A model generated the notes under the pieces. It made no database searches. It was not told the DNA's origin and saw only the letters and a program-made list of their open reading frames with translations. From Belnapia arida (lineage in GTDB: Bacteria > Pseudomonadota > Alphaproteobacteria > Acetobacterales > Acetobacteraceae): a DNA stretch of 64,000 nucleotides. The stretch's first letter is position 1. Each line of letters opens with the position of its first letter. Location of the stretch: the NCBI RefSeq assembly GCF_016773205.1, contig NZ_JAETWB010000008.1, positions 62,001 to 126,000 of the forward strand, in the 5' to 3' direction. This document shows positions 1-8,944 of this stretch, piece after piece. Made by a program: the position numbers and the translations under genes.

Positions 1-1
1 G

Positions 2-613
2 CCGGAGCCGGGCGGCGAGGCACCGCAGGACCCCCAGCAATTCGTGCTGCTGGCCGAGGCGCTCGGGCTGTCGGCGGAGCTCGACTGGGCGGTGCTGCGC
101 AGCGTTTGCGCCGCCGCGCGTCTTGCCCGCAACACCCGGATCGCCGCCAACATCTCCGGCCTGTCGCTGCAGAGCCCGAGCTTCCGCGGCGCCCTGCTCG
201 CCCTGCTCGATACCGAGCCCTTGCTGGTCGACCGGTTGATGCTGGAGATCACCGAGAGCGCGGAAATCGAGAACGAGACGGAGGCCGGCCGCAGCGTCGC
301 CGCGCTCCGCACGCGCGGCCTGCCGCTCTGCATCGACGACTTCGGCGCGGGCGCCGCGACCTTCCGCTACCTGCGGCTGCTGCGGGTCGATTACGTGAAG
401 ATCGACGGTGCCTATGTCCGCCACGCCAGGCGCAGCGAGAAGGACCGCGCCATCATCGCCTCCATGGTCGACCTGGCGCATGGGCTCGGCACCCAGGTGG
501 TCGCCGAGCATATCGAGACGGAGGAGGAGGCCGGGCTGATGCGGACGCTCGGCGTGGAACTCGGCCAGGGCTGGCTGTACGGCCGGCCCGGGCCGTTGCC
601 GGGGCGGGGCTAG
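2..613 (+). CDS. EAL-domain c-di-GMP phosphodiesterase, C-terminal part
   Basis: The reading frame is open from the window edge, so the N-terminus lies outside. The visible 203 residues are the larger part of an EAL domain, which hydrolyses cyclic di-GMP to pGpG. Landmarks appear in the family order: NISG (metal-binding Asn), EITES (metal-binding Glu), DDFGAG, VKIDG (catalytic Lys), VAEHIE and QGWLYGRP at the end. All catalytic and metal ligands expected in this part are present, so the domain looks active, although the first EAL motif cannot be checked. The family is often fused to sensor, GGDEF or receiver domains, but any partner domain is off the window. It ends 14 bases before the convergent dehydrogenase gene. 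Confidence 0.9.
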   Translation, partial: PEPGGEAPQDPQQFVLLAEALGLSAELDWAVLRSVCAAARLARNTRIAANISGLSLQSPSFRGALLALLDTEPLLVDRLMLEITESAEIENETEAGRSVAALRTRGLPLCIDDFGAGAATFRYLRLLRVDYVKIDGAYVRHARRSEKDRAIIASMVDLAHGLGTQVVAEHIETEEEAGLMRTLGVELGQGWLYGRPGPLPGRG

Positions 614-626
614 GCCCCCGCCCCAT

Positions 627-1604
627 TCAGGCGACGCGGTGCGGCGGCTCGGTGCCCTTGAGCAAGACGGCGTCCAGGTTCTCGAGGGCGCGATTGCCCA
701 TGGCATCCCGCACCTCGATCGTGGCGCTGCCGAGATGCGGCAGCAGGGCGACGTTCTCGAGCGCCAGGTAGCCGGGGTTCACCTTCGGCTCGCCGTCATA
801 GACGTCGAGGCCGGCGGCGCGGACATGGCCCGATTTCAGCGCGGCAATCAGCGACTCGTCGTGGACGGAGACGCCGCGGCCGCTGTTCACGACGAGGCTG
901 CCCTTCTTCATCTTGGCGATGCGCTCGGCGTTCAGCCAATGGCGGTTGGCATCGCCGCCCGGCACATGCATCGAGATGATGTCGATGGCGCCGAGGAAGC
1001 TGTCCTCGTTGTCGTGATAGATGGCGCCCTGCTCCACCTCGGGCGGCAGCTTCTGGATATCGCGATAGTGGATCTCCATGCGGAAGCCACGGGCCATCGC
1101 CGCCAGTTCCCGCCCGATCCGGCCGAAGCCGAGGATGCCGAGCTTCTTGCCCTCCAGCGTCACGCCGAGGAGCTGGGTCGGGGCCCAGCCCTTCCATTGT
1201 CCGGCGCGGACCATGCGCTCGCCCTCGCCGGCGCGGCGGGCGGCCATCAGCATCAGGGTGAAGGCGGTCTCGGCGGTGGCGAAGCTCAGCACCTCGGGGG
1301 TGTTGACGACGACGATGCCGCGGGCCTTGGCGGCAGCGATGTCGATATGGTCGAAGCCGACGCTGAAGGTGGCGATGACCTTCACGCTCTCGGGCAGTGC
1401 CTCGATGCAGGCGGTGCCCAAAGCGTCGCCGGCGGCGCCGAAGATGCCGGCGGCGCCGACCTCCCGCGCCCGGCGGGCGATCTCGGCCCCGTCGGTCGCC
1501 CACATCTCGTCCTGCGGGTTCAGCCGGGCGTCGTAGTCGCGGGAGGCACGGGCCTCGATCGCCTCGGGCAGCTTGCGGGTCACCAGCAGGATGGGCTTCG
1601 GCAT
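627..1604 (-). CDS. D-2-hydroxyacid dehydrogenase (glyoxylate/hydroxypyruvate reductase type)
   Basis: A 325-residue NAD(P)-dependent D-2-hydroxyacid dehydrogenase, the normal length for the glyoxylate/hydroxypyruvate reductase group, acting in the cytoplasm. The nucleotide-binding motif GFGRIG sits near residue 155. The catalytic triad is visible: Arg in NSGRG, Glu in DGEP and His in PHLGSA near the C-terminus. The ATG at 1604 is preceded by GAGGAG, which fixes the start even though the frame stays open far upstream. The gene is divergent from the SDR at 1710 with about 105 bases between, a plausible shared promoter region. The substrate (glyoxylate, hydroxypyruvate or another 2-keto acid) cannot be read from sequence. 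Confidence 0.92.
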   Translation of the reverse strand: MPKPILLVTRKLPEAIEARASRDYDARLNPQDEMWATDGAEIARRAREVGAAGIFGAAGDALGTACIEALPESVKVIATFSVGFDHIDIAAAKARGIVVVNTPEVLSFATAETAFTLMLMAARRAGEGERMVRAGQWKGWAPTQLLGVTLEGKKLGILGFGRIGRELAAMARGFRMEIHYRDIQKLPPEVEQGAIYHDNEDSFLGAIDIISMHVPGGDANRHWLNAERIAKMKKGSLVVNSGRGVSVHDESLIAALKSGHVRAAGLDVYDGEPKVNPGYLALENVALLPHLGSATIEVRDAMGNRALENLDAVLLKGTEPPHRVA

Positions 1605-1709
1605 GGGGGACGTCTCCTCGGTTGGGCCTGTCTTACCACCCGGACGGCGTCTTGCCAGCCAGGGCGGCCAAAGGCAGGGTCGCGCCATTCGGATAAGGGA
1701 GCGGGACGG

Positions 1710-2501
1710 ATGGATCTCGGATTGAAGGGCCGTCGCGCCCTGGTCATGGGCGGCACCAAGGGGCTCGGCCGGTCGATTGCCGATGCGCTGGCGGCCGAGG
1801 GCACGGCGCTGGTCATCAGCGGCCGCGACCAGGCGCGGCTCGACGAGGCAGCGGCGGCGCTGAAGGCGGCCGGTGCCCCCTCCGCCAGCGGCATCGTCGC
1901 CGATGTCGCCAGTTCGGCCGATATGGACCGGCTGGCGGATGGCGCGATCGCCGCCATGGGGGGCGTGGATATCCTGGTGCTGAACCATGGCGGCCCGCCG
2001 CCCTGCACCGCCTCGCAGATCACCGAGGAGGCGCTGTTCGAGTGGTTCCAGCACATCGTCGTCTCGCCGATCCGCATCGCCAACCGGCTGATCCCGGCGA
2101 TGCGGGAGCGGGGCTGGGGCCGCGTCATCGTGGTCGGCAGCACCGGCATGCAGCATCCGATCCCGACGCTGGCGCTGTCCAACACGCTGCGCGCCTCGAT
2201 CTGGGGCTGGTTGAAGACGCTCTCGGGCGAGGTGGCGCCGGATGGGGTGACGATGAATGTCCTCGCCCCGGGCACCATCCAGACCGACCGCGTGACCCAG
2301 ACCAGCACGGCGCGCGCCAAGCAGAAGAACATCAGCCTGGAAGAGGCGCTGGCCGAGGCCGCCGCCGAGATCCCGGCCGGGCGGCTCGGCCTGCCGGCCG
2401 ATTACGGGCCGATGGGCGCCTTCCTCGCCAGCGAGCGGGGGGCCTACATCACCGGCAGCATGATCCGGGTGGATGGCGGCCGCGTGCGGGGCATGGTCTG
2501 A
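1710..2501 (+). CDS. SDR-family protein lacking the catalytic Tyr/Lys
   Basis: A 263-residue short-chain dehydrogenase/reductase fold with a slightly altered cofactor motif GGTKGLG at residues 14-20 and NHGG near 92. The catalytic Ser is present (Ser144), but the position of the YxxxK motif reads SNTLR, so Tyr is Ser157 and Lys is Arg161. A known SDR subgroup annotated as 3-oxoacyl-ACP reductase-like has the same deviation, so this is probably a family trait rather than damage. AAGGGAG precedes the ATG. It is 55 bases upstream of the N-carbamoyl-amino-acid hydrolase and may be the first gene of that operon. Its function is unknown, and classical SDR catalysis is doubtful. Confidence 0.85.
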   Translation: MDLGLKGRRALVMGGTKGLGRSIADALAAEGTALVISGRDQARLDEAAAALKAAGAPSASGIVADVASSADMDRLADGAIAAMGGVDILVLNHGGPPPCTASQITEEALFEWFQHIVVSPIRIANRLIPAMRERGWGRVIVVGSTGMQHPIPTLALSNTLRASIWGWLKTLSGEVAPDGVTMNVLAPGTIQTDRVTQTSTARAKQKNISLEEALAEAAAEIPAGRLGLPADYGPMGAFLASERGAYITGSMIRVDGGRVRGMV

Positions 2502-2556
2502 GATGAGGCGAAGCGGCGCGGGACTTGCATTCCGCGTCGCATGAAGGAGTGGACGG

Positions 2557-3822
2557 ATGCTGCCGAACCTGACCCCGGATGTGGAACTCGCCCACCGGCT
2601 TTTCGCCGAATTGCGGGCGCGGAGCTTCGACGGGGTCGGCGTCACCCGTGAGGCCTATGGGCCGGGCGAGCGGATGGCGCATGCGCTGGTCAAGGAAGCG
2701 GCAGGGGCGATCGGACTGGAGACCAAACCTGACCCGGTGGGCAATCTCTACCTCACCCTGCCGGGAGCCGACCGGGGGGCGAAGCAGGTCATTCTCGGCA
2801 GCCATCTGGACAGCGTGCCGCAGGGCGGCAACTACGACGGCGCGGCGGGGGTGCTGGCCGGGCTCGCCGCGGTCGCCGGCATGAAGCGGGCCGGCTTCAC
2901 CCCCGCGCGGGACATCACCGTCATGGTGACCCGGGCCGAGGAGGCGGGCGCCTGGTTCCCGACCAGCTATCCCGGCAGCCGCGGCGCGCTCGGGATGCTG
3001 GCGGCGTCCGAGCTCGCCGTAAAGCGGATGGACAACGGCAGGGCGCTCGCCGACCACATGCGGGAGGAGGGCTTCGACCCCGGCTTCGTCGAGCGTGGCG
3101 AGCGCGTGCTGGGGCCGGACAACGTCGCCGCCTATCTCGAGGTGCATATCGAGCAGGGGCCGGTGCTGGATGCCGAGGAGGTCCCGGTCGGCATCGTCAC
3201 AGGCATCCCCGGCAGCCGCCGGCTGCGGGCGGCCCGCGTGCTCGGCGAGTACAACCATTCGGGCGGCACGCCGCGGAAGTACAGGCGCGATGCCGCCATC
3301 GCGCTCGCCGAGCTGGCGGTCGCCCTCGACGAGGCCTGGTGCCGGCTGGATGCGGAGGGGCGCCCCATGGTTTGCACCTTCTGCACGCTGGCGACGACGG
3401 CCGAGGCAGGCTTCACCAAGATCGCCGGCGAGGCGAGCTTCATGCTCGACGTGCGCAGCGTCGACCTGCGCAACTGCGACCGGCTCTTCGAGGTGCTCTA
3501 CGATAAGGTGGCCGAGATCGAGGCGCGGCGCGGCGTGCGCTTCGAACTCGGCGCCGAGGGCGGCAGCAAGCCGGCGCTGATGGATGCGGGCGTGCAGGAG
3601 GGGCTGCGGCGCGCGGCAGGCGCCCTCGGCATCCCGGCCAAGGTGATGGCCTCGGGCGGCGGGCATGATGCCGGCGCCTTCGCCAATGCCGGCATCCCGT
3701 CGGGGATGCTCTTCGTCCGCAACCAGAACGGCAGCCACAATCCGCATGAGGCCATGCGGATGGAGGATTTCGAGAAGGCGTGTGCGGTGACGCAGCGCTT
3801 CGCAGCGGAGTATGGCTCTTGA
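2557..3822 (+). CDS. Zn-dependent M20-family amidohydrolase (N-carbamoyl-L-amino-acid hydrolase / allantoate amidohydrolase type)
   Basis: A 421-residue enzyme of the M20/hydantoinase-carbamoylase group, which removes a carbamoyl group from N-carbamoyl amino acids or allantoate-like ureido compounds in the cytoplasm. Metal ligands are in GSHLDSVPQGGNYDG (His83, Asp94), the glutamate pair in RAEEAG (near 128), VHIEQGP (near 196) and the C-terminal GSHNPHEAM. AAGGAG lies 8-9 bases before the ATG. The stop codon overlaps the start region of hyuA, so the two are translationally coupled. Directly followed by HyuA and HyuB, it probably completes hydantoin or oxoproline-like ring catabolism, but the true substrate is not visible. 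Confidence 0.92.
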   Translation: MLPNLTPDVELAHRLFAELRARSFDGVGVTREAYGPGERMAHALVKEAAGAIGLETKPDPVGNLYLTLPGADRGAKQVILGSHLDSVPQGGNYDGAAGVLAGLAAVAGMKRAGFTPARDITVMVTRAEEAGAWFPTSYPGSRGALGMLAASELAVKRMDNGRALADHMREEGFDPGFVERGERVLGPDNVAAYLEVHIEQGPVLDAEEVPVGIVTGIPGSRRLRAARVLGEYNHSGGTPRKYRRDAAIALAELAVALDEAWCRLDAEGRPMVCTFCTLATTAEAGFTKIAGEASFMLDVRSVDLRNCDRLFEVLYDKVAEIEARRGVRFELGAEGGSKPALMDAGVQEGLRRAAGALGIPAKVMASGGGHDAGAFANAGIPSGMLFVRNQNGSHNPHEAMRMEDFEKACAVTQRFAAEYGS

Positions 3823-5888
3823 GTGCAAAGCTGGCCGTCGACATCGGCGGCACCTTCACCGACCTCGCCGTCGAGACCGAGGAGGGCCGCTGGACCGCCA
3901 AGGTGCTGACCACCCCGGCGGCGCCGGAGCGCGGCGTGCTGGAGGGCGTGCGGGTCGTGCTTGAGAAGGCGGCGCTCAACCCCGCCGACATCGCCCTCGT
4001 CATCCACGGCACGACGCTCGCCACCAATGCCGTCATCGAGCGCAAGGGCGCGAAGACGGCGCTGCTGACGACGGAGGGCTTCCGCGACGTCCTCGCGCTC
4101 GGCAACGAGAGCCGCTACGACCAGTACGACCTGAACATCGAGCTGCCGCAGCCGCTGGTGCCGCGGCGCTGGCGCCTGCCCGTGGCCGAGCGGCTGGACA
4201 ATACCGGCAAGGTGCTGGTGCCGCTGGATGCCGCCGCCGTCGAACGGCATGTCGCCTTCATGCGGGAGGAGGGCATCGAGGCGGTCGCCATCGGCTTCCT
4301 CCACGGCTTCGTCAACCCGGTGCATGAGCAGCAGGCGGCCGGGATCGTCCGGCGGCTCTGGCCGGAGGTGCGGGTCTCGCTCTCCTCCGAGGTCTCGCCG
4401 GAGATGCGGGAGTGGGAGCGCTTCTCCACCACCGTCGCCAATGCCTATGTGCAGCCGCTGATGGCGAGCTACCTGCACCGGCTGGAGGTCGGGCTGCGCG
4501 AGGCGGGGCTCGCCTGCCCGCTCTTCATGATGCTCTCGGGCGGCGGGCTCACCTCGCTCGAGACGGCGGCGCGCTTCCCGATCCGGCTGGTGGAGAGCGG
4601 CCCGGCGGGCGGCGCCATTTTCTCCGCCCATGTGGCGCGGCAGCGCGGGCTGACCGAGGTGCTCTCCTTCGACATGGGCGGCACCACGGCCAAGGTCTGC
4701 CTGATCGATGCCTACCAGCCCCAGGCCAGCCGCACCTTCGAGGTGGCGCGCGTCGGACGGTTCAAGAAGGGATCCGGCCTGCCGCTGCGCATCCCGGTGA
4801 TCGAGATGGTGGAGATCGGCGCCGGCGGCGGCTCCATCGCGGCCGTCGACAGCATGGGGCGCATCACCGTCGGGCCGGAGAGCGCGGGGGCCGATCCGGG
4901 CCCGGCCTGCTACGGCCGCGGCGGGTCGAAGCCGGCGGTGACGGATGCCAACCTCACCCTCGGGCGCTACGACCCGCTGCTGTTCGCCGGCGGCAACCTG
5001 CGCCTGCATCCGGAGCCGGCGCGGGATGCGCTGGCGGCGGCGGTCGGCGGGCGGCTCGGGCTGTCGGCCGAGATGGCGGCGCTCGGCGTGATCGAGATGG
5101 TCGACGAGAACATGTCGAACGCCGCGCGCGTGCATGCGATCGAGAGCGGCAAGGGCTTCGGCGGGCGGACCATCATCGCCTTCGGCGGCGGCGGGCCGGT
5201 GCATGGCTACCGCGTCGCCGAGAAGATCGGGGTGAAGCGGCTGCTGGTTCCGAGCGGTGCGGGTGTCGGCAGCGCCATCGGCTTCCTCCGCGCGCCTGTC
5301 GCCTATGAGGTGGTGAAGAGTCTCTACCAGCGCTTCGCCACATTCGATGTGGCGGCGGTGAACGCGCTGCTGGCCTCCATGTCCGCCGAGGCCGCGCGGG
5401 TGGTGGCGGAGGGCAGCTTCGGCGCGCCCACCACCGAAGGCCGCATTGCCTATATGCGCTATGTCGGCCAGGGGCATGAGATCGCGGTGACGTTGCCAGC
5501 GCGCGACCTGACGCCAGCCGATGTGCCGGAGATCCGCTCGCTCTACGATGCTGAGTACTCCCGCTTCTACGACCGGCCGGTGCCGGGCAGCGATGTGGAG
5601 ATCATGAGCTTCGCCGTCACCGTGGCGACGCTGTCCGAACCGGTGGAACCGGCGGCGGAAGTGATGGATGCGCCCGCACCCGCGCCCATCCGACACCAGG
5701 CGGTGCGCGACACGGCGACCGGTGAGGTGGAGGATTGGGCGGTCTATGACCGCGAGGCCATGGCGCCGGGGGCCACGGTGCGAGGCCCTTGCATCGTGGC
5801 GGAGGCGGAGACGAGCACGCTGGTCGGGCGTGGGTGGACCTGCCGGATGGATGGGCTCGGCTATCTCGACCTGGTGCAGGAGGCGTGA
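3819..5888 (+). CDS. hyuA: Hydantoinase/oxoprolinase family protein, subunit A
   Basis: A 689-residue HyuA subunit, normal for the family, which works with HyuB in ATP-dependent opening of hydantoin, N-methylhydantoin or 5-oxoproline rings. The N-terminal actin-like nucleotide-binding motif is VDIGGTFTD, followed by IHGTTLATNA, then the HyuA core with SFDMGGTTAK near residue 285 and GGGGPVHGY near 460. The start chosen is TTG at 3819, which overlaps the previous stop and has GCGGAG 8 bases upstream. A GTG at 3780 would add 13 residues that do not resemble the family N-terminus. The end overlaps the hyuB ribosome-binding region, so A and B are coupled. Confidence 0.93.
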   Translation: MSAKLAVDIGGTFTDLAVETEEGRWTAKVLTTPAAPERGVLEGVRVVLEKAALNPADIALVIHGTTLATNAVIERKGAKTALLTTEGFRDVLALGNESRYDQYDLNIELPQPLVPRRWRLPVAERLDNTGKVLVPLDAAAVERHVAFMREEGIEAVAIGFLHGFVNPVHEQQAAGIVRRLWPEVRVSLSSEVSPEMREWERFSTTVANAYVQPLMASYLHRLEVGLREAGLACPLFMMLSGGGLTSLETAARFPIRLVESGPAGGAIFSAHVARQRGLTEVLSFDMGGTTAKVCLIDAYQPQASRTFEVARVGRFKKGSGLPLRIPVIEMVEIGAGGGSIAAVDSMGRITVGPESAGADPGPACYGRGGSKPAVTDANLTLGRYDPLLFAGGNLRLHPEPARDALAAAVGGRLGLSAEMAALGVIEMVDENMSNAARVHAIESGKGFGGRTIIAFGGGGPVHGYRVAEKIGVKRLLVPSGAGVGSAIGFLRAPVAYEVVKSLYQRFATFDVAAVNALLASMSAEAARVVAEGSFGAPTTEGRIAYMRYVGQGHEIAVTLPARDLTPADVPEIRSLYDAEYSRFYDRPVPGSDVEIMSFAVTVATLSEPVEPAAEVMDAPAPAPIRHQAVRDTATGEVEDWAVYDREAMAPGATVRGPCIVAEAETSTLVGRGWTCRMDGLGYLDLVQEA

Positions 5889-5890
5889 CC

Positions 5891-7561
5891 GTGAAAGAGA
5901 CCGGGGCACTTGCGACGATCCAGCGCCAGATCCAGTGGAACCGCCTCATCGCGGTGGTCGAGGAACAGGCACAGACCATGATCCGCACCGCCTTCAGCAC
6001 CACGGTGCGCGAGGCGGGCGACCTGTCGGCCGGCATCTTCGACCTCCAGGGCCGCATGCTGGCCCAGGCGGTGACGGGGACGCCGGGCCACGTCAACTCG
6101 ATGATGGAGTCGGTCGGGCATTTCCTGGCGAAATTCCCCGCCCGTGCGATGCAGCCGGGCGACCACTACATCACCAACGACCCCTGGCTCGGCACCGGGC
6201 ACCTGCATGACCTCACCGTGGTCACGCCGGCCTTCCGCAACGGCAGGATCGTCGGCCTCTTCGCCAACACGGCGCATATCATCGATATCGGCGGGCTCGG
6301 CATGGGGCCGGAGGGGCGGAGCGTCTTCGAGGAAGGGCTCTACATCCCTATCGTGAAGTGCTTCGACCGGGGGCGGCCGAACGAGACCTTCTTCGACTTC
6401 CTCCGCGCCGGCAGCCGCACGCCGGTGGAGCTGGAGGGCGATGTCTACTCCCTCTGCGCCTGCAACGACGCTGGCGCCAAGCGGCTCGTCGAGATGATGG
6501 ACGAGTTCGGCATGGAGAGCATCGACCCGCTCGCCGAGTACATCTTCGAGAGCTCGCTGCATGCGACGCTGGAGGAGATCAGGAAGCTCCCCCGTGGCAC
6601 CTATGGTGGGCAGATCAAGTCGGACGGCTATGAGTTCGAGGTCACGCTCCAGGCGGCGATGACGATCGGGGAGGACCGGATCACCGTCGACTATGCCGGC
6701 ACCTCCGGCCTTTCGACGCGCGGGATCAACGTGCCGCCGGCCTATTGCCGGGCCTATTCCTGCTTCGGGATCAAATGCGTCGTGGCGCCGGAGATCCCGA
6801 ACAACTGGGCCTCGCTCAGCCCCTTCCACATGGTCATCCCCGAGGGCTGCATCCTGAATGCGCCGCGGCCCTATCCGGTCTCGGTCCGGCATGTCGTCGG
6901 GCAGCTGCTGCCGGACCTGATGATGGGCTGCCTGCATCAGGCGGTGCCGGAGCGGGTGAATGCGGAGGGCTCCTCGGCGCTTTGGAATCCGCCGCTGCGG
7001 GGTGGATCGCAGGTCTCCGGCCAGAATGCCGAGACCGAGGATTTCGAGATCATCACCTTCAACTCCGGCGGCACGGGCGCGCGGCCGACCAAGGACGGGC
7101 TGGACGGCATCGCCTTCCCCTCCGGCGTCCGGACCATGCCGGTCGAGGCGACGGAGAATGTCGCGCCGGTGATCTTCTGGCGGAAGGAGCTGCGGCCGGA
7201 TTCGGCCGGCGCCGGACGGACGCGGGGCGGCTTCGGCCAGATCATGGAGATCGGTGCCAAGGGCGATGCCGAATTCGCGGTTAACGCCATCTTCGACCGC
7301 GTCGCCAACCCGCCGAAGGGGCGCGAGGGCGGCGGCGAGGGCGCGGGCGGCTGGGTCGGGCTGAACGATGCCAATGGCACGCCACTGCGCACCAAGGGGT
7401 TCCAGGTGATCCCCAAGGGGCGGCGGCTGCTGCTGAAGCTGCCGGGCGGCGGCGGCATGGGCGACCCGAAGGCGCGCGACCCGGCACTGGTGCGGCGCGA
7501 CGTGGCGGATGGGCTCATCACCCGCCAGGCGGCGCGGGAGATCTACGGCGTCGAGGTCTGA
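5891..7561 (+). CDS. hyuB: Hydantoinase B / N-methylhydantoinase subunit B
   Basis: A 556-residue HyuB-family protein, the partner of HyuA in the ring-opening amidohydrolase. Family landmarks are STTVREAGD near residue 38, the TGTPGHVN segment, NDPWLGTGHLHD near 99-110 and a glycine-rich C-terminus around PGGGGMG. Two in-frame GTG codons compete at 5885 and 5891. The second has a perfect AGGAGG at 5878-5883 with a 7-base spacer, so it is preferred; the first would place the ribosome-binding site one base from the start. It closes the SDR-hydrolase-hyuA-hyuB run and ends 15 bases before a convergent binding-protein gene. Confidence 0.93.
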   Translation: MKETGALATIQRQIQWNRLIAVVEEQAQTMIRTAFSTTVREAGDLSAGIFDLQGRMLAQAVTGTPGHVNSMMESVGHFLAKFPARAMQPGDHYITNDPWLGTGHLHDLTVVTPAFRNGRIVGLFANTAHIIDIGGLGMGPEGRSVFEEGLYIPIVKCFDRGRPNETFFDFLRAGSRTPVELEGDVYSLCACNDAGAKRLVEMMDEFGMESIDPLAEYIFESSLHATLEEIRKLPRGTYGGQIKSDGYEFEVTLQAAMTIGEDRITVDYAGTSGLSTRGINVPPAYCRAYSCFGIKCVVAPEIPNNWASLSPFHMVIPEGCILNAPRPYPVSVRHVVGQLLPDLMMGCLHQAVPERVNAEGSSALWNPPLRGGSQVSGQNAETEDFEIITFNSGGTGARPTKDGLDGIAFPSGVRTMPVEATENVAPVIFWRKELRPDSAGAGRTRGGFGQIMEIGAKGDAEFAVNAIFDRVANPPKGREGGGEGAGGWVGLNDANGTPLRTKGFQVIPKGRRLLLKLPGGGGMGDPKARDPALVRRDVADGLITRQAAREIYGVEV

Positions 7562-7576
7562 CGCCGTCGTCTCGGG

Positions 7577-8809
7577 TCAGGTCCGCACGAGCGGGCAGTT
7601 GCCCTCGCTGAGGGGCCGGAAGGCCTCCTCGGCGCCGACGCTGCCGACCAGACGGTAGTAGTCCCAGGCGCCCTTGCTCTCGCCAGGCGCCTTCACCTCG
7701 AAGAGATGGGCCGGGTGGATCTTCCGCCCGTCTTCCCGCAGCTTGCCGGGGCCGAAGCAGTCATCATCGGTCGGCATCGCCTTCATGCGCTGCACGACCT
7801 CGAGGCCGCTCGCCTTGGCCCTCTCCAGGCCGAGATCGGCCACCGCCTTCAGATAGTGCAGCACGCCGGAATAGGTGCCGGCATGCTCCTGGTTCGGGGT
7901 GTTGGTCGGCGTCTTCGGCTTGACCCGCGCATTGAACGCGCGGGTGCGGTCGTTCAGGTCCCAGTAAAAGGTCTCGCAGACCGTCAGCCCTTGCGCCGTC
8001 TCGAGGCCCATGGCGTGGATGTCGGTGATGAACATCGGCGTCCCAACCAGCCGGGCGCGACGCGTCACGCCGAATTCACGCGCCTGCTTGATGCAGTTGA
8101 TCATGTCGGCGCCGGCCATCAGCAGCCCCACCACCTTGGCCCGGCTGGACTGCGCCTGCACGAGGAAGGAGGAGAAATCCGAAGTGCCCGGGAAGGGGAA
8201 GCGCGCGGCGCCCATCACCCGGCCGCCGGCGGCGCCGACGAAGCGCGTCAGGTCCCGTTCCATCTGGTGGCCGAAGGCGTAGTCGGCGGTAATGAAGTAC
8301 CAGCTGTCGCCGCCGCTCTTCACCGTCGCCTGGCCGACGGAGTTCGCCAGCATCCAGGTATCGGCCGTCCAGTGGACGGTGTTGGCCGAGCAGCGCTCCC
8401 CGGTGATGACGGCGCTCAGGGCACCGCTGTTCATCTGGACCTTGTTCTTCTCCTGCACTAGCCCGGCCAGGGCGAGCGCGATGGCGGAGTGGTTCACCTC
8501 GCAGATCATGTCCACGCCGCGCTGGTCGATCCATTGCCGGGCGGTGGCCATGGCGACGTCCGGCTTGTTCTGATGGTCGCCCTGCAGGATCTCGACCTGG
8601 ATGCCGCGGGCGGCGAGGCCGGAATCCTCGACGGCCTGCTGCGTGCAGGCGACGGAGGTGGGGCCGGAGGTGTCGCGGTAGGAGCCCGAAAAATCGGCCA
8701 GCACGCCGATGCGGATGGGCTGGCCGGCGCCCTGGGCCTGCGCTCCGCCGGTGGTGGCCAGCGTGGCGCCGAGGCCGGCCAGCAGCCGCCGGCGGTCGAA
8801 TTGGATCAT
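7577..8809 (-). CDS. Branched-chain-amino-acid/amide-type ABC transporter substrate-binding protein
   Basis: A 410-residue periplasmic binding protein of the leucine/amide type (type I fold). The N-terminus has twin arginines before a hydrophobic stretch ending in AQA, a Tat- or Sec-type signal peptide. The mature part begins with IRIGVLADFSG, the usual first strand of the family. The ribosome-binding site AGGAGGAAACG precedes the ATG and matches a linker motif in the sRNA candidate at 16002-16090. No permease or ATPase gene is nearby, so it must share components encoded elsewhere. It lies between the hydantoinase genes and a D-aminoacylase, so an amide or amino-acid derivative is a reasonable ligand. 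This is inference. Confidence 0.9.
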   Translation of the reverse strand: MIQFDRRRLLAGLGATLATTGGAQAQGAGQPIRIGVLADFSGSYRDTSGPTSVACTQQAVEDSGLAARGIQVEILQGDHQNKPDVAMATARQWIDQRGVDMICEVNHSAIALALAGLVQEKNKVQMNSGALSAVITGERCSANTVHWTADTWMLANSVGQATVKSGGDSWYFITADYAFGHQMERDLTRFVGAAGGRVMGAARFPFPGTSDFSSFLVQAQSSRAKVVGLLMAGADMINCIKQAREFGVTRRARLVGTPMFITDIHAMGLETAQGLTVCETFYWDLNDRTRAFNARVKPKTPTNTPNQEHAGTYSGVLHYLKAVADLGLERAKASGLEVVQRMKAMPTDDDCFGPGKLREDGRKIHPAHLFEVKAPGESKGAWDYYRLVGSVGAEEAFRPLSEGNCPLVRT

Positions 8810-8944
8810 GATCGTTTCCTCCTGATTGGCCGTCAGGCTGCCGCCGGTCCTGCCGATTGGCAACCGCCGCCCAGGATGGCCTTCCCCCCGGCCCAGCGGA
8901 GGCGTAACCCTGGGGCGACCGAACCGACCAGGAGCCCCGCACCG

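Noticed and set aside
627-2645. A 672-codon open frame on the minus strand covering the dehydrogenase and continuing under the SDR
   Set aside because: Only the part up to ATG 1604 has family similarity and a ribosome-binding site. The rest is antisense to the SDR and open because of high GC.
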